Positions 26,775 through 34,847 of a DNA stretch of 43,793 bases are shown here, piece by piece (position 1 is the first letter of the stretch; each line of letters starts with the position of its first letter). The notes below the pieces were generated by a model that was not told the DNA's origin, searched no databases, and saw only the letters and a list, made by a program, of their open reading frames with translations. This DNA comes from an uncultured Paenalcaligenes sp. (GTDB lineage Bacteria; Pseudomonadota; Gammaproteobacteria; Burkholderiales; Burkholderiaceae_B), in contig CANQRK010000003.1 in the NCBI GenBank assembly GCA_947626245.1, positions 1 to 43,793 of the forward strand, read 5' to 3'. Both the position numbers and the translations under genes were made by a program.

Positions 26775-26842
26775 ATAGGGCGTTTAAATTAAATTATAAA
26801 TAATACTTGCATTTAATTTTCATACGCCCTATAATTCTTTTT
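26775..26842 (+). terminator. HU terminator made of a nested inverted repeat
   Basis: ATAGGGCGT (26775-26783) pairs with ACGCCCTAT (26824-26832); inside, AAATTAAAT pairs with ATTTAATTT. AATTCTTTTT follows. The downstream arm contains the -10 region of the tRNA-Val promoter. Confidence 0.65.
26807..26835 (+). promoter_or_regulatory. Promoter of tRNA-Val
   Basis: TTGCAT (26807-26812) and TATAAT (26830-26835) are separated by exactly 17 bases. The promoter overlaps the 3' arm of the HU terminator and lies about 45 bases before the tRNA. Confidence 0.75.
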
Positions 26843-26879
26843 GTCGTCGCAGCAACAACGACATGCAGCAGGACCAAAT

Positions 26880-26955
26880 GGGTGTTTAGCTCAGCTGGTA
26901 GAGCGGCGCCCTTACAAGGCGTAGGTCGGCGGTTCGACCCCGTCAACACCCACCA
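26880..26955 (+). tRNA. tRNA-Val (anticodon UAC)
   Basis: This 76-base gene folds as a standard tRNA with acceptor GGGTGTT/AACACCC, anticodon stem GCGCC/GGCGT with loop CTTACAA (anticodon TAC, valine), T loop TTCGACC and encoded CCA. It has its own promoter and terminator. Confidence 0.95.
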
Positions 26956-26972
26956 CCTAGTCTAGAAAAATG

Positions 26973-27004
26973 GAACTATAGCGAAAGCATAGTTCTTTTT
27001 TTTT
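26973..27004 (+). terminator. Intrinsic terminator after tRNA-Val
   Basis: GAACTAT pairs with ATAGTTC, extended by GC/GC around a GAAA tetraloop with one bulged A, followed by nine or more T residues. Confidence 0.88.
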
Positions 27005-27166
27005 GCCTATATATAATAAGAAATTAAGGCAGTGATGGGGTGGCTGATGAATAGCTCAGTTTTGTCTTTATATCATCATTAAACTATTTCCTTGTCCTAA
27101 TGTGTAAGCCTAAAAGCCCCTGAATAAAGGCGTGGGCATTTTAGTACGAAGCAACTCATAACGGTA

Positions 27167-27195
27167 TTGATAACTATTATCATTACTGTTAAGAT
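27167..27195 (+). promoter_or_regulatory. tonB promoter overlapped by a Fur box
   Basis: TTGATA (27167-27172) and TAAGAT (27190-27195) are 17 bases apart. The 19 bases from 27169 match the Fur consensus (GATAATGATAATCATTATC) at 14 positions, lying between and over the promoter elements. Iron-dependent repression of tonB-exbB-exbD is the natural inference. Confidence 0.75.
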
Positions 27196-27254
27196 AGCTT
27201 TTTGGTTTGGCGCCGTCTCCGCGTGCCCGTCACATTTTATTAGTACATGTAGGT

Positions 27255-28085
27255 ATGCCACATCCTTCTCACAATCAGTTGGAACGTTCGCGCTTTTGGC
27301 TTAAAGCTACTGGTGTGACCGCAGCAGTTGGATTACACGCCAGTGTGTTTGCTTTTATGCTGTATAACTCGCAGCCTAAAGCCGTTGGCGAGCCAGCTCA
27401 AGAGGAAGTAATCGGTGTCAGCTTATTAGATTTCAACGAGCTCGAGGATAATATAGCGGCTGAGGAAATTGCGGATGAGGTGACTGAGGAAACGGTGGTA
27501 GAAGAGCCGGAACCAGAACCCGAGCCAGAACCGGAGCCGGAACCAGAACCCGAACCGGAACCTGTAGTTGAAGATCCGGTTATTCCTGAGCCGGTGGTGG
27601 AAAAACCCAAGCCTCAGCCAAAACCTGAACCTAAGCCAGAGCCAAAACCAGAGCCCAAGCCCGAGCCAACACCTAGACCCGAACCTAAGCCTCAATCAGA
27701 GCCTAAGAAAGTGGCAGATGTCGCCACGCCGGCAACGGCTCCTAATGCGGCTGATCCCGAAAAACCAACGGGCGGGCAACAGGCTAAAGCAGCCGATCCG
27801 AATCAGCCTCGTATTGTGAGTCAAGTGAACTATTTGGGTACACCTCCTAATCCGGTGTATCCGCGTGCTTCGCAGCGTCGTAATGAGCAGGGACGAGTCA
27901 TAGTGCGTGTTGTGATCTCCACCGAAGGTTCTGTGATGGAAGTGTGGGTTAAAAACTCATCAGGTCATGAGCGTCTAGATGAAGCTGCCCTTAGCGCAGT
28001 ACGTAAAGTAAAGTTTAAACCCTATACCGAAGATGGCGTTGCTTTTCGAGCAATGGCCGATATCCCTTTTGATTTTGTTTTATAG
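27255..28085 (+). CDS. tonB: Energy transducer TonB
   Basis: TonB spans the periplasm and drives outer-membrane siderophore and cobalamin receptors using the proton gradient captured by ExbB/ExbD. The 276-residue protein has one N-terminal membrane helix (about residues 16-38), a long Pro/Glu/Lys-rich spacer (about residues 80-160) and the C-terminal TonB domain with [22 protein letters not shown] and [17 protein letters not shown] at 27255 is chosen as the first ATG ahead of the helix; its ribosome site is poor, so some doubt remains. The gene lies behind a Fur-box promoter and 9 bases ahead of exbB. Confidence 0.92.
   Translation: MPHPSHNQLERSRFWLKATGVTAAVGLHASVFAFMLYNSQPKAVGEPAQEEVIGVSLLDFNELEDNIAAEEIADEVTEETVVEEPEPEPEPEPEPEPEPEPEPVVEDPVIPEPVVEKPKPQPKPEPKPEPKPEPKPEPTPRPEPKPQSEPKKVADVATPATAPNAADPEKPTGGQQAKAADPNQPRIVSQVNYLGTPPNPVYPRASQRRNEQGRVIVRVVISTEGSVMEVWVKNSSGHERLDEAALSAVRKVKFKPYTEDGVAFRAMADIPFDFVL
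27504..27710 (+). repeat. Pro/Glu and Pro/Lys hexamer-rich repeat inside tonB
   Basis: The DNA is a degenerate array of GAA/GAG-CCN codon pairs (Glu-Pro), then AAG/AAA-CCN pairs (Lys-Pro with Glu-Pro), encoding the rigid periplasm-spanning arm. Synonymous codon variation partly breaks the perfect repeats. Confidence 0.8.
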
Positions 28086-28094
28086 GACTCAGGC

Positions 28095-28961
28095 ATGATG
28101 CAGGAGCTATTTGAGGCGGTGCTCGTTAGTGTGGCGCAAATCAGCAGTGCTAGCACCGAATTACAGGACCCCATTCAACAGACTGTACAAAACGTAGAAA
28201 GCGCAACCATGGCTTTGGCCCAAGTGCCACTGCCCATGATGCAGCCCGAGGTGCCGCAGGCCGGGATGTTGGACTTTATTGCACAAAGTGATTGGGTGGG
28301 TAAAGGTCTTTTTGGTATTTTGATTTTGATGTCAATTGCCAGTTGGTATTTGATTATTGTAAAAAGCATTACCAATATGCGCTTGAAAAAACGTTCTAAG
28401 CGTTTCTTGCGTGAATTCTGGGCAGCTAGCTCTTTAGAGCAAGTTAAAAATGAAATTGCGACACATGGTGCAACGGAGCCGTTTGCCCATTTAGCTAGCC
28501 ATGCCATTCATGCTGAAAGCCATCATGCAAAATATGGGGCGGTGCGCTTAGAAGAAAAAGGTTCTACCGAGGCGTTTGTGACGCGCATTATGCGCAAAGT
28601 GATTGATGAGGAAACGGCACGTTTAGAAAACGGCCTAACCCTGTTAGCTTCCGTTGGTTCTACCTCACCTTTTGTGGGGTTATTTGGAACGGTTTGGGGG
28701 GTCTATCACGCCTTGATTAATATTGGTCTATCTAGCGAAGTCGCGTTAAATAGTATTGCTGGGCCAGTGGGTGAGGCGCTTATCATGACAGGGTTGGGTT
28801 TGGCGGTTGCTATTCCTGCTGTATTGGCCTACAACGCCTTTGTGCGAGCGAACCGAGTTTATTTAGCTCAGTTGGACGCTTTTGCTCATGACTTGTTTAC
28901 GTTCTTGAGCACTGGTCAGCAGGTTGCTGACAGCAACGGCAAAACCAATTCAGTAAAATAA
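28095..28961 (+). CDS. exbB: Biopolymer transport protein ExbB
   Basis: ExbB forms the pentameric inner-membrane motor that, with ExbD, energises TonB. The 288-residue protein has three hydrophobic segments (near residues 72-92, 180-205 and 225-250) and the MotA/TolQ/ExbB signature: GLTLLASVGSTSPFVGLFGTVWGVYHAL and SIAGPVGEALIMTGLGLAVAIPAVLAYN (quoted in part). An N-terminal extension of about 60 residues before the first helix is longer than in E. coli ExbB, a feature common outside the enterics. Adjacent ATG codons at 28095 and 28098 are both possible starts. Confidence 0.93.
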   Translation: MMQELFEAVLVSVAQISSASTELQDPIQQTVQNVESATMALAQVPLPMMQPEVPQAGMLDFIAQSDWVGKGLFGILILMSIASWYLIIVKSITNMRLKKRSKRFLREFWAASSLEQVKNEIATHGATEPFAHLASHAIHAESHHAKYGAVRLEEKGSTEAFVTRIMRKVIDEETARLENGLTLLASVGSTSPFVGLFGTVWGVYHALINIGLSSEVALNSIAGPVGEALIMTGLGLAVAIPAVLAYNAFVRANRVYLAQLDAFAHDLFTFLSTGQQVADSNGKTNSVK

Positions 28962-28970
28962 GGATGCATT

Positions 28971-29414
28971 ATGTCATTTGGTAGCTTTGATCGAGGCAGC
29001 TCGCACAATGCAACAAACGCAGAAATTAACATGGTGCCGTTAATTGACGTGATGCTGGTTTTGTTAGTGATTTTCCTTATTACGGCTCCGTTGCTGACGC
29101 ATTCTATTTCGGTGCAGTTACCGCAGGCCTCTGCGCAAGCGGTAGAAAATGAAAAGAAATACTTGGACTTGGCCATTACTCTAGAAGGCGAATTATATCT
29201 AGACAATGAGCTAGTAGCCCTTGAGGATCTGACCGCTACTTTACAGCCGTATTCAGCAGAAACGCCACAACCAGAAATTCGGATTCGAGCTGATCAAGAG
29301 ACGCGTTACGAGTTATTGGCTCAGGTCATGAGTCATGCTAAAGCCTCTGGGTTAGCGCGCTTGGGTTTTGTGACCAGGCCGGATAGCACCACGGCAGCAA
29401 CACCTACTCCCTAA
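28971..29414 (+). CDS. exbD: Biopolymer transport protein ExbD
   Basis: ExbD is the proton-conducting partner of ExbB. The 147-residue protein has a short cytoplasmic part, one membrane helix with the functional aspartate in INMVPLIDVMLVLLVIFLIT (D near residue 25), and a periplasmic domain. It starts 9 bases after exbB with AAGGA upstream. The two-component genes begin 32 bases later without an evident terminator, so they may share the tonB transcript. Confidence 0.93.
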   Translation: MSFGSFDRGSSHNATNAEINMVPLIDVMLVLLVIFLITAPLLTHSISVQLPQASAQAVENEKKYLDLAITLEGELYLDNELVALEDLTATLQPYSAETPQPEIRIRADQETRYELLAQVMSHAKASGLARLGFVTRPDSTTAATPTP

Positions 29415-29446
29415 AAGGTCGTTGTCAGTATAAAATCGTAGGTATT

Positions 29447-30130
29447 ATGCGATTATTACTTATTGAAGACGACCATGTGTTAGGGCCTGCTTTGCAGGAC
29501 TTTCTTCAGGCTCAAGGCTATGAAACACAGTTGATCGCTAGAGGCGATCAACTGTTGTCTCAATTAGAGCGTTATCCCGCCGATTTGCTTTTGTTGGATT
29601 TAAACTTACCCGGCAAAAGCGGCCTCGAAGCCCTACGTGAATTACGTGCAGCAGGGCACGACGTGCCTGTGCTGATTCTCACTGCACGAGATGCGCTCGA
29701 AGACCGAGTGGCTGGCCTAGATGCCGGGGCCGATGACTATGTTACCAAGCCCTTCGAGCTAGCCGAGTTAGCCGCTCGGGTGCGGGTATTAGCACGACGT
29801 TATCCTGGGCATAACCAGCAAGTGCTCGAGGTGGGCGAGCTGTGCTTAGATATAATTAATAAAGAATTGCTCTATGCGGGGCAGCGATTAGCTGTGTCGG
29901 TGCGAGAGTTCGCTTTGTTGCAACTTTTAATGCAACGCGCGGGCAAGGTCGTGACCAAACAGCAAATTATCGAATTTTTATCCGACGGGCAGGCAGACTT
30001 TAGTGATAATGCTGTCGAGGTTTATGTGTATCGTTTACGTAAACGCCTAGAGCACACGGGTTTAGTGATTCAAACCGTACGTGGCTTTGGTTATGCCCTC
30101 GAGGCAAATAACCATGAAAAAATCCATTAA
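29447..30130 (+). CDS. OmpR-family response regulator
   Basis: The 227-residue protein has a receiver domain with acidic pocket E7-D8-D9 (IEDDH), phospho-acceptor D51 in LLLLDLNLPG and K101 in YVTKPFE, followed by an OmpR/PhoB winged-helix DNA-binding domain (about residues 125-220: EVYVYRLRKRLE, TVRGFGYAL). It resembles the QseB/PmrA/TctD branch, but I do not assign a name. It overlaps the following kinase gene by 17 bases, so the two are translationally coupled partners. Confidence 0.92.
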   Translation: MRLLLIEDDHVLGPALQDFLQAQGYETQLIARGDQLLSQLERYPADLLLLDLNLPGKSGLEALRELRAAGHDVPVLILTARDALEDRVAGLDAGADDYVTKPFELAELAARVRVLARRYPGHNQQVLEVGELCLDIINKELLYAGQRLAVSVREFALLQLLMQRAGKVVTKQQIIEFLSDGQADFSDNAVEVYVYRLRKRLEHTGLVIQTVRGFGYALEANNHEKIH

Positions 30131-31241
30131 ACAAGTACAGCAGTCTTTACGTCACGGTAGTTTGGCGCGTCATCTAATGGTGCGCCTATTTCCACCTATT
30201 GCCTTGTTGGTTATCTTAGATTTAGCCGTAACGTGGGTCTTAACCAGTCGTATGCACTTTGAGGCGTGGTTGTTACGGGATATTTTCTGGACTATGTTGC
30301 TTAGCCAGATATTATGGGTGGCATTATTTGGTTGGGTGCTGGTGGCTGGTTTACGCTCGGGTTTACAGGCAGTAGAGCGCTTAGGGGCGGAAATTGAGAT
30401 CCAAGATGCGGAAGCATTGCAGCCTTTGGTCGCCGAAAATCTGCCGGCAGAGCTACGTCCCCTGGTGGATCACTTTAATCAACTTTTGGTGCGATTGGAT
30501 GCCAGTGTGGCTGCGCAAAAACGCTTCATTGCCCATGCGGCGCATCAACTGCGTACTCCCTTAAGCACGTTACGGCTAGAGTCAGAGATGATGTTAGCTA
30601 AAGAGCTACCCCAAGATATGCGTGCACCCGTGGAGCGCATTAAGCTTAGTACCGAGCGCATGATTCGCCTAGGGCAGCAGTTGCTCGTTTTAGCGCGAGT
30701 CGATGCGGCAGCTAGCCCTAAAGACCATTTTATTCGATTGGATTTATGCGAATGGGCACGGACTAGTGGCTCAGAGTGGTTGCCTGCCGCGGCAGAAAAA
30801 AAACTGAGTCTACAGTTAACTGCACCAGAGCAACCGGTATGGATTGACGCAGATCCTTTATTGCTAGACGAGTTATTAAGTAATTTAATTGATAATGCCT
30901 TGCGGTATGCTCAGGCTAAATCGTGCATACGGTTACGCATCGGAGCAAACCCACCCACATTAAGCATCGAAGACGATGGCGTAGGGGTGAGTCTAAGCGA
31001 TAGTCACCAGCTATTTGAGGCTTTTTATCGCGGCACCGATCACCAGCATAATGATGGTTCGGGTTTGGGGTTGGCGATTGTACGTGAAATAGCCCTAGCG
31101 CATGGGGCGGGATGGAATCTATTAAGCCGCCCCCATTATGCAGGGACGCGAATTAGTATTGTATTTCCCGGACCTCGTATGGGCACAGGGCTAAGACGAC
31201 AGTGGCGTGTTAGCGAACTGGAGCGGGCTGAGCCGAGCTAG
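30114..31241 (+). CDS. Sensor histidine kinase with minimal periplasmic loop
   Basis: The 375-residue kinase has two predicted membrane helices (about residues 26-45 and 58-80) with only about a dozen residues between them, then a HAMP-like linker, the H box FIAHAAHQLRTPLS (phospho-acceptor H144), N box LLDELLSNLIDNALRYA, D box DDGVGV and G box GSGLGLAIV. The near absence of a periplasmic sensor domain suggests membrane-intrinsic or partner-dependent sensing. ATG at 30114 is chosen over upstream in-frame starts that lie deeper in the regulator gene. Its end overlaps the convergent secreted-protein gene by 32 bases. Confidence 0.9.
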   Translation: MKKSIKQVQQSLRHGSLARHLMVRLFPPIALLVILDLAVTWVLTSRMHFEAWLLRDIFWTMLLSQILWVALFGWVLVAGLRSGLQAVERLGAEIEIQDAEALQPLVAENLPAELRPLVDHFNQLLVRLDASVAAQKRFIAHAAHQLRTPLSTLRLESEMMLAKELPQDMRAPVERIKLSTERMIRLGQQLLVLARVDAAASPKDHFIRLDLCEWARTSGSEWLPAAAEKKLSLQLTAPEQPVWIDADPLLLDELLSNLIDNALRYAQAKSCIRLRIGANPPTLSIEDDGVGVSLSDSHQLFEAFYRGTDHQHNDGSGLGLAIVREIALAHGAGWNLLSRPHYAGTRISIVFPGPRMGTGLRRQWRVSELERAEPS

Positions 31242-31656
31242 GCCGAGTTGAATGCCCCGTAGGGGGCACGGGTACAGGCTCGCCTTGAATCGTGATCGTG
31301 GAGCGCCTTAAAACCCCTCCACCTTGAACTGAGCCAAAGGTTTGAGTTTGGGCTTGTCCAGTCATGTGAGCAACGCAGTCTTGTTGTGCAGCGGGTGAGG
31401 GCAAGGACTTGCAGCGTGACAGACGATTTTGCTGCAAGGTGGTTTCACTTAGCTTGGCGGGTGGGTTATGTCTGGCTTGTTGAAAAGCCGCGCCGGCGTC
31501 ACGTTTGCAGTTTGCTTGAGCGGTCGAATCCGTCAATTGGGTGCAGTGATGCAAAGCGTCTTGGTAGGCCTGTTGAGGGGTAGGGTTCTGAGCAAAGGCG
31601 CTAGACATGCCCAGAGACAACACAAGGCTAGAGAAGGCCAGTAGTGGTTTTTTCAT
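31210..31656 (-). CDS. Small secreted protein with two C-x11-C motifs
   Basis: I do not recognise this 148-residue protein. It has a clear signal peptide (cleavage expected after AFA, about residue 22), and four cysteines in two equally spaced pairs, C38-C50 and C82-C94, each with Leu three residues after the first Cys and AQ a few residues before the second, suggesting a duplicated disulfide unit. The C-terminus is rich in Pro, Ser and Thr. ATG at 31656 is preceded by AAGGAG. Its 3' end runs 32 bases into the kinase gene on the other strand. Periplasmic location is inferred from the signal. Confidence 0.7.
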   Translation of the reverse strand: MKKPLLAFSSLVLSLGMSSAFAQNPTPQQAYQDALHHCTQLTDSTAQANCKRDAGAAFQQARHNPPAKLSETTLQQNRLSRCKSLPSPAAQQDCVAHMTGQAQTQTFGSVQGGGVLRRSTITIQGEPVPVPPTGHSTRPSSAQPAPVR

Positions 31657-31726
31657 CGTGAGCTCCTTGGTTTTACGTCGGAATTTCAGTATATCAACAA
31701 CCCACGCTACCCCTCGTAAAGGAATG

Positions 31727-32122
31727 CTACTGATCTGTACGAGTAGGCGCAGGAAGCTCTGCTTTCGTAGGCATATCCATTAGACCTGGCTCATCGGGAG
31801 CGTATTTAGCTAAGCGCTCGGCGGTTTCTCGCTTGATCGCCGCACGCATTAACAAAATGGCTGTAACTGGCGAGGTCACCACCAATAGTACCGTAATAAT
31901 TAATGGGTAAATCAGTAGTGTTTTAGCATGAAAGCTAAGCACTACCGCCGTGGCAACCAGCATAAGAAACACCCCAAAGGTATTACCTAAGGTAGGAGCG
32001 TGCATCCGTGAGTAAAAGTGCTGTAAGCGCACCAAGCCAATGGTACCCACCAAGGCAACAATACCACTGAGTATCACTAGGGCGCTGACCAATAGAGTGG
32101 CCCAAACAGGTAAATGGTTCAT
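31727..32122 (-). CDS. mnhG: Monovalent cation/H+ antiporter subunit G
   Basis: The 131-residue MrpG/PhaG subunit has three hydrophobic helices and the family motif GTIGLVRLQHFYSRMHAPTLG. It is the last gene of the Mrp-type operon and overlaps mnhF by 4 bases (ATGA), indicating translational coupling. The C-terminus carries a hydrophilic extension ending in PAPTRTDQ. Mrp complexes exchange Na+ or K+ for protons in alkaline or saline conditions. Confidence 0.92.
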   Translation of the reverse strand: MNHLPVWATLLVSALVILSGIVALVGTIGLVRLQHFYSRMHAPTLGNTFGVFLMLVATAVVLSFHAKTLLIYPLIITVLLVVTSPVTAILLMRAAIKRETAERLAKYAPDEPGLMDMPTKAELPAPTRTDQ

Positions 32123-32400
32123 GGTTCAATGACCTCGCCGCGTAGTAGGAACTTTGCCATTGCTGCAGAGCCGACAAAGCCAAATAGAGCAATGAGCAAC
32201 GCAATATCAAAATACAGGCTTGAGTCAAAGCGCAAGCCCAGTGCTAGTAAAGCCATCAGACCATTGATGTACATGGTATCTAAAGCCAAGACGCGGTCAG
32301 CGGCAGTGGGGCCAGTCATTAAACGATAGGCCGCTATTCCCATCGCAAGGGTATAGCAGGCTAAAGCAAAGAAAATTGCCCAGTGAATTAGATGACTCAT
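32119..32400 (-). CDS. mnhF: Monovalent cation/H+ antiporter subunit F
   Basis: The 93-residue MrpF/PhaF subunit has three helices and the signature RLMTGPTAADRVLALDTMYING, conserved in the family. It overlaps mnhE and mnhG by 4 bases each, so the subunits are translated in series. Confidence 0.93.
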   Translation of the reverse strand: MSHLIHWAIFFALACYTLAMGIAAYRLMTGPTAADRVLALDTMYINGLMALLALGLRFDSSLYFDIALLIALFGFVGSAAMAKFLLRGEVIEP

Positions 32401-32885
32401 TCAAAAATCTCGATTAAAGGGTCTTGATAACGTTTTTGTATTGTGTCTAGCCACAACTGTTCGTCTTTGAGGTCTAGGATGTGTAAGGTTAGAGTATGGG
32501 TTTTATAGTTAAAACCAGCCCAGACCGTACCGGGGGTATAAGTAATAATACATGCTAAGGCCGCTAATCCATGGGGGTCTTTTAGGCGAAGAGGTATATC
32601 TAAAAAGCCCGGTGTTGGTTGTGCGCGTTCGCAAAACAGCACAATATAGCCTACGGCATAGTTGGATTTGACGATATCTACCGCCACATGCCAACACAAA
32701 CGTAACGCTGTAAAAGGGTGTTTCATGCTGGCACGAACGGGCCTAAAGGGCAGGGCAGCGAGGCTAAGTGCCACCCCTAGAATCAAACCTAATAAAATAT
32801 TGTCTTTTGATGCACCATTTAATAGCACCCAAATGAAGGCTAAAAGTAGAGGCAGAAATAAGTAATGGATGTATCGCTTAATCAT
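32397..32885 (-). CDS. mnhE: Monovalent cation/H+ antiporter subunit E
   Basis: The 162-residue MrpE/PhaE subunit begins MIKRYIHYLFLPLLLAF and has two or three N-terminal helices followed by a soluble part with ITYTPGTVW, the family's conserved motif. ATG at 32885 lies inside the end of mnhD (8-base overlap); an in-frame start at 32921 would extend further into mnhD and is unnecessary. Confidence 0.92.
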   Translation of the reverse strand: MIKRYIHYLFLPLLLAFIWVLLNGASKDNILLGLILGVALSLAALPFRPVRASMKHPFTALRLCWHVAVDIVKSNYAVGYIVLFCERAQPTPGFLDIPLRLKDPHGLAALACIITYTPGTVWAGFNYKTHTLTLHILDLKDEQLWLDTIQKRYQDPLIEIFE

Positions 32886-34503
32886 AGAGAGACTCCTCGT
32901 GTACAGAGCGGATAGAGTCACGTGCTAACACGGCTGATATATAACTATTGGGTGTGCCCAAGTAGGTCGCAGTTTGCTCTAGGTACTGAATAATAGGACC
33001 AGCACGCATGGTTAGTACTACACATAAACCGATCAGCGTGGCAACGGGCAAGGCCTCGTTGAGGCGAAGGCGAGGCACTTGAATGTCGCTAAAACTCCAG
33101 AACAAGCGAATACCGGTACGAGACAATGCAATTAAGCTAATAAAGCCAGACACTAAAACAGTAGAGGTGAGTATCCAAGCATTGCTAGTGGCACCAGAAG
33201 CCTCTAGAGCAGCATATAGCATGGTCATTTTGCCCACAAATCCAGACAAGGGCGGCAAGCCAATAATAAGCAGAGCGCAAGCAATAAAGGACATACCTAA
33301 AAAGACCATGGCTGCGGGGATGGCGATACCAACTACGTCGTCCGAACTATCATCACTTTCTGGGTCGGTTAACTCAAATGCGTCTTGGCTAACCGCTAAC
33401 AAATCAGAGCCGAAGCTTTGGGCGCGCCCAATCATTTCTAGCAACATAAAGAATGCGGCCACGCCAAAGACGGAGCTAATTAAATAGTAGAGCGCGGGAC
33501 CGGTAAGACTAACGCCAGGCATGCCCAAAGCAGCTAATAGTGTTCCCGAAGAAATCACAATGCAATAGCTGGCCATACGCTCGGGCTGATGTGTAGCGAG
33601 CATGCCGAGTGAACCAAAGGCGAGCGTGGCAATACCCACTGGGAACATCCACTCGCCACCAAAGGCAGCAGGCGCTCCTGTGGGGACCAACAAAGAGCCA
33701 ATGCGTAGCAAGGAGTAAATCCCTACTTTGGTCATGATGGCAAACATGGCTGCCACGGGTGGGCAGGTGTTGGAGTACGTGTCAATCAGCCACAAGTTAA
33801 GCGGCCAAGCGGCAGCTTTGATAAGAAAAGCAACGCCTAAAATAGCCGCTGCCGCCTCAAATAAACGGCGATCTCCACCCGATAGATACCCCACTTTTGC
33901 AGCGAGATCCGCCATGTTCAGCGTGCCGGTTACACCATAAATAAGGGCAATGGCGATGAGCAGCAGGAACGAGGCAATGAGGTTAACGGCAATGTAATGC
34001 AGCCCGGCTCGTACGCGATCGCGACCAGAACCATGCAGCATCAAGCCATAGGAGGCCGCTAAGAACACCTCGAAGAACACAAATAGGTTAAATAGGTCGC
34101 CCGTTAGGAAAGCGCCATTTAAACCCATAATCAATAGTTGGAATAGGGGATGAAAATGTACCCCTACACGGTCCCAGCGCACGGTAGCGTACCACCACGT
34201 GGCGCCTGCCAAAATGCTAGTCAGAACTAACATTAGGGCGGCCAAGCGGTCCACCACCACTACAATCCCAAAGGGGGCAGGCCAGTCACCGAGTAGGTAA
34301 ACGCCAACACCGTGCAGCCAGTTGGTGGCAATAGAGCCATCGGCCATGCCTAGCAATTGAACGGCAACAAAAAACTGCAAAGCGAGGGAAACGATGCCTA
34401 AAACAATCTTAAATTGGCGGTTTTTGTCGCGCACCAGCAGCATAAGTGCTGCCGTCATAAGAGGAATGGCAATAGGGAAAATGGGTAAATGCTGCTGCCA
34501 CAT
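32878..34503 (-). CDS. mnhD: Monovalent cation/H+ antiporter subunit D
   Basis: The 541-residue MrpD/PhaD subunit is homologous to the proton-pumping subunits of complex I (NuoM/NuoN) with about 14 helices. GAFLTGDLFNLFVFFEVFLAASYGL carries the conserved glutamate of helix 5 and AAAWPLNLWLIDTYSNTCPPVAA the conserved lysine-equivalent region (both quoted in part elsewhere in the family literature from memory). Start and stop overlap mnhC and mnhE by 1 and 8 bases. A loop near residues 370-390 is unusually acidic (DPESDDSSDD). Confidence 0.94.
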   Translation of the reverse strand: MWQQHLPIFPIAIPLMTAALMLLVRDKNRQFKIVLGIVSLALQFFVAVQLLGMADGSIATNWLHGVGVYLLGDWPAPFGIVVVVDRLAALMLVLTSILAGATWWYATVRWDRVGVHFHPLFQLLIMGLNGAFLTGDLFNLFVFFEVFLAASYGLMLHGSGRDRVRAGLHYIAVNLIASFLLLIAIALIYGVTGTLNMADLAAKVGYLSGGDRRLFEAAAAILGVAFLIKAAAWPLNLWLIDTYSNTCPPVAAMFAIMTKVGIYSLLRIGSLLVPTGAPAAFGGEWMFPVGIATLAFGSLGMLATHQPERMASYCIVISSGTLLAALGMPGVSLTGPALYYLISSVFGVAAFFMLLEMIGRAQSFGSDLLAVSQDAFELTDPESDDSSDDVVGIAIPAAMVFLGMSFIACALLIIGLPPLSGFVGKMTMLYAALEASGATSNAWILTSTVLVSGFISLIALSRTGIRLFWSFSDIQVPRLRLNEALPVATLIGLCVVLTMRAGPIIQYLEQTATYLGTPNSYISAVLARDSIRSVHEESLYD

Positions 34504-34847
34504 TAGGAGTGTTCCTCGCGTCCGTCAACATGATCTGTGCCTGTGAAACCACGGTTGGCTAACAGTACAACTAAAAACAAAGCCGTGGTGGCAAAGCCGA
34601 TCACAATGGCAGTTAAGACCAAGGCTTGGGGAAGAGGGTCGGTGTACAGGCTAGGGTCTGCACCGAGTTCGGCAGAAATAACGGGCGGAGCACCTAGTTG
34701 GATTTTGCCCATTGCAAAAATAAATAGGTTTACCGCATAGGACAATAAGGATAGACCCATGATGAATTGAAAAGTACGTGGGCGCAGAATAAGCCAGATA
34801 CCGGATCCGGCCAGCACGCCAATGGCTAGAGAGAGTATGACTTCCAT
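34503..34847 (-). CDS. mnhC: Monovalent cation/H+ antiporter subunit C
   Basis: The 114-residue MrpC/PhaC subunit resembles NuoK: three helices with SLLSYAVNLFIFAMG and DPLPQALVLTAIVIGFA, the family signature. Its stop and start share one base with neighbours on each side, typical of tightly coupled Mrp operons. Confidence 0.94.
   Translation of the reverse strand: MEVILSLAIGVLAGSGIWLILRPRTFQFIMGLSLLSYAVNLFIFAMGKIQLGAPPVISAELGADPSLYTDPLPQALVLTAIVIGFATTALFLVVLLANRGFTGTDHVDGREEHS

Noticed and set aside
27398-27695. Antisense open frames opposite the tonB spacer
   Set aside because: They arise from the repetitive codon pairs and give low-complexity products such as Gly-Ser or Phe-Trp-Leu runs.
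31254-31267. G/C palindrome as a bidirectional terminator between the kinase and the secreted-protein gene
   Set aside because: It lies within the secreted-protein coding sequence and has no T-run on either strand.
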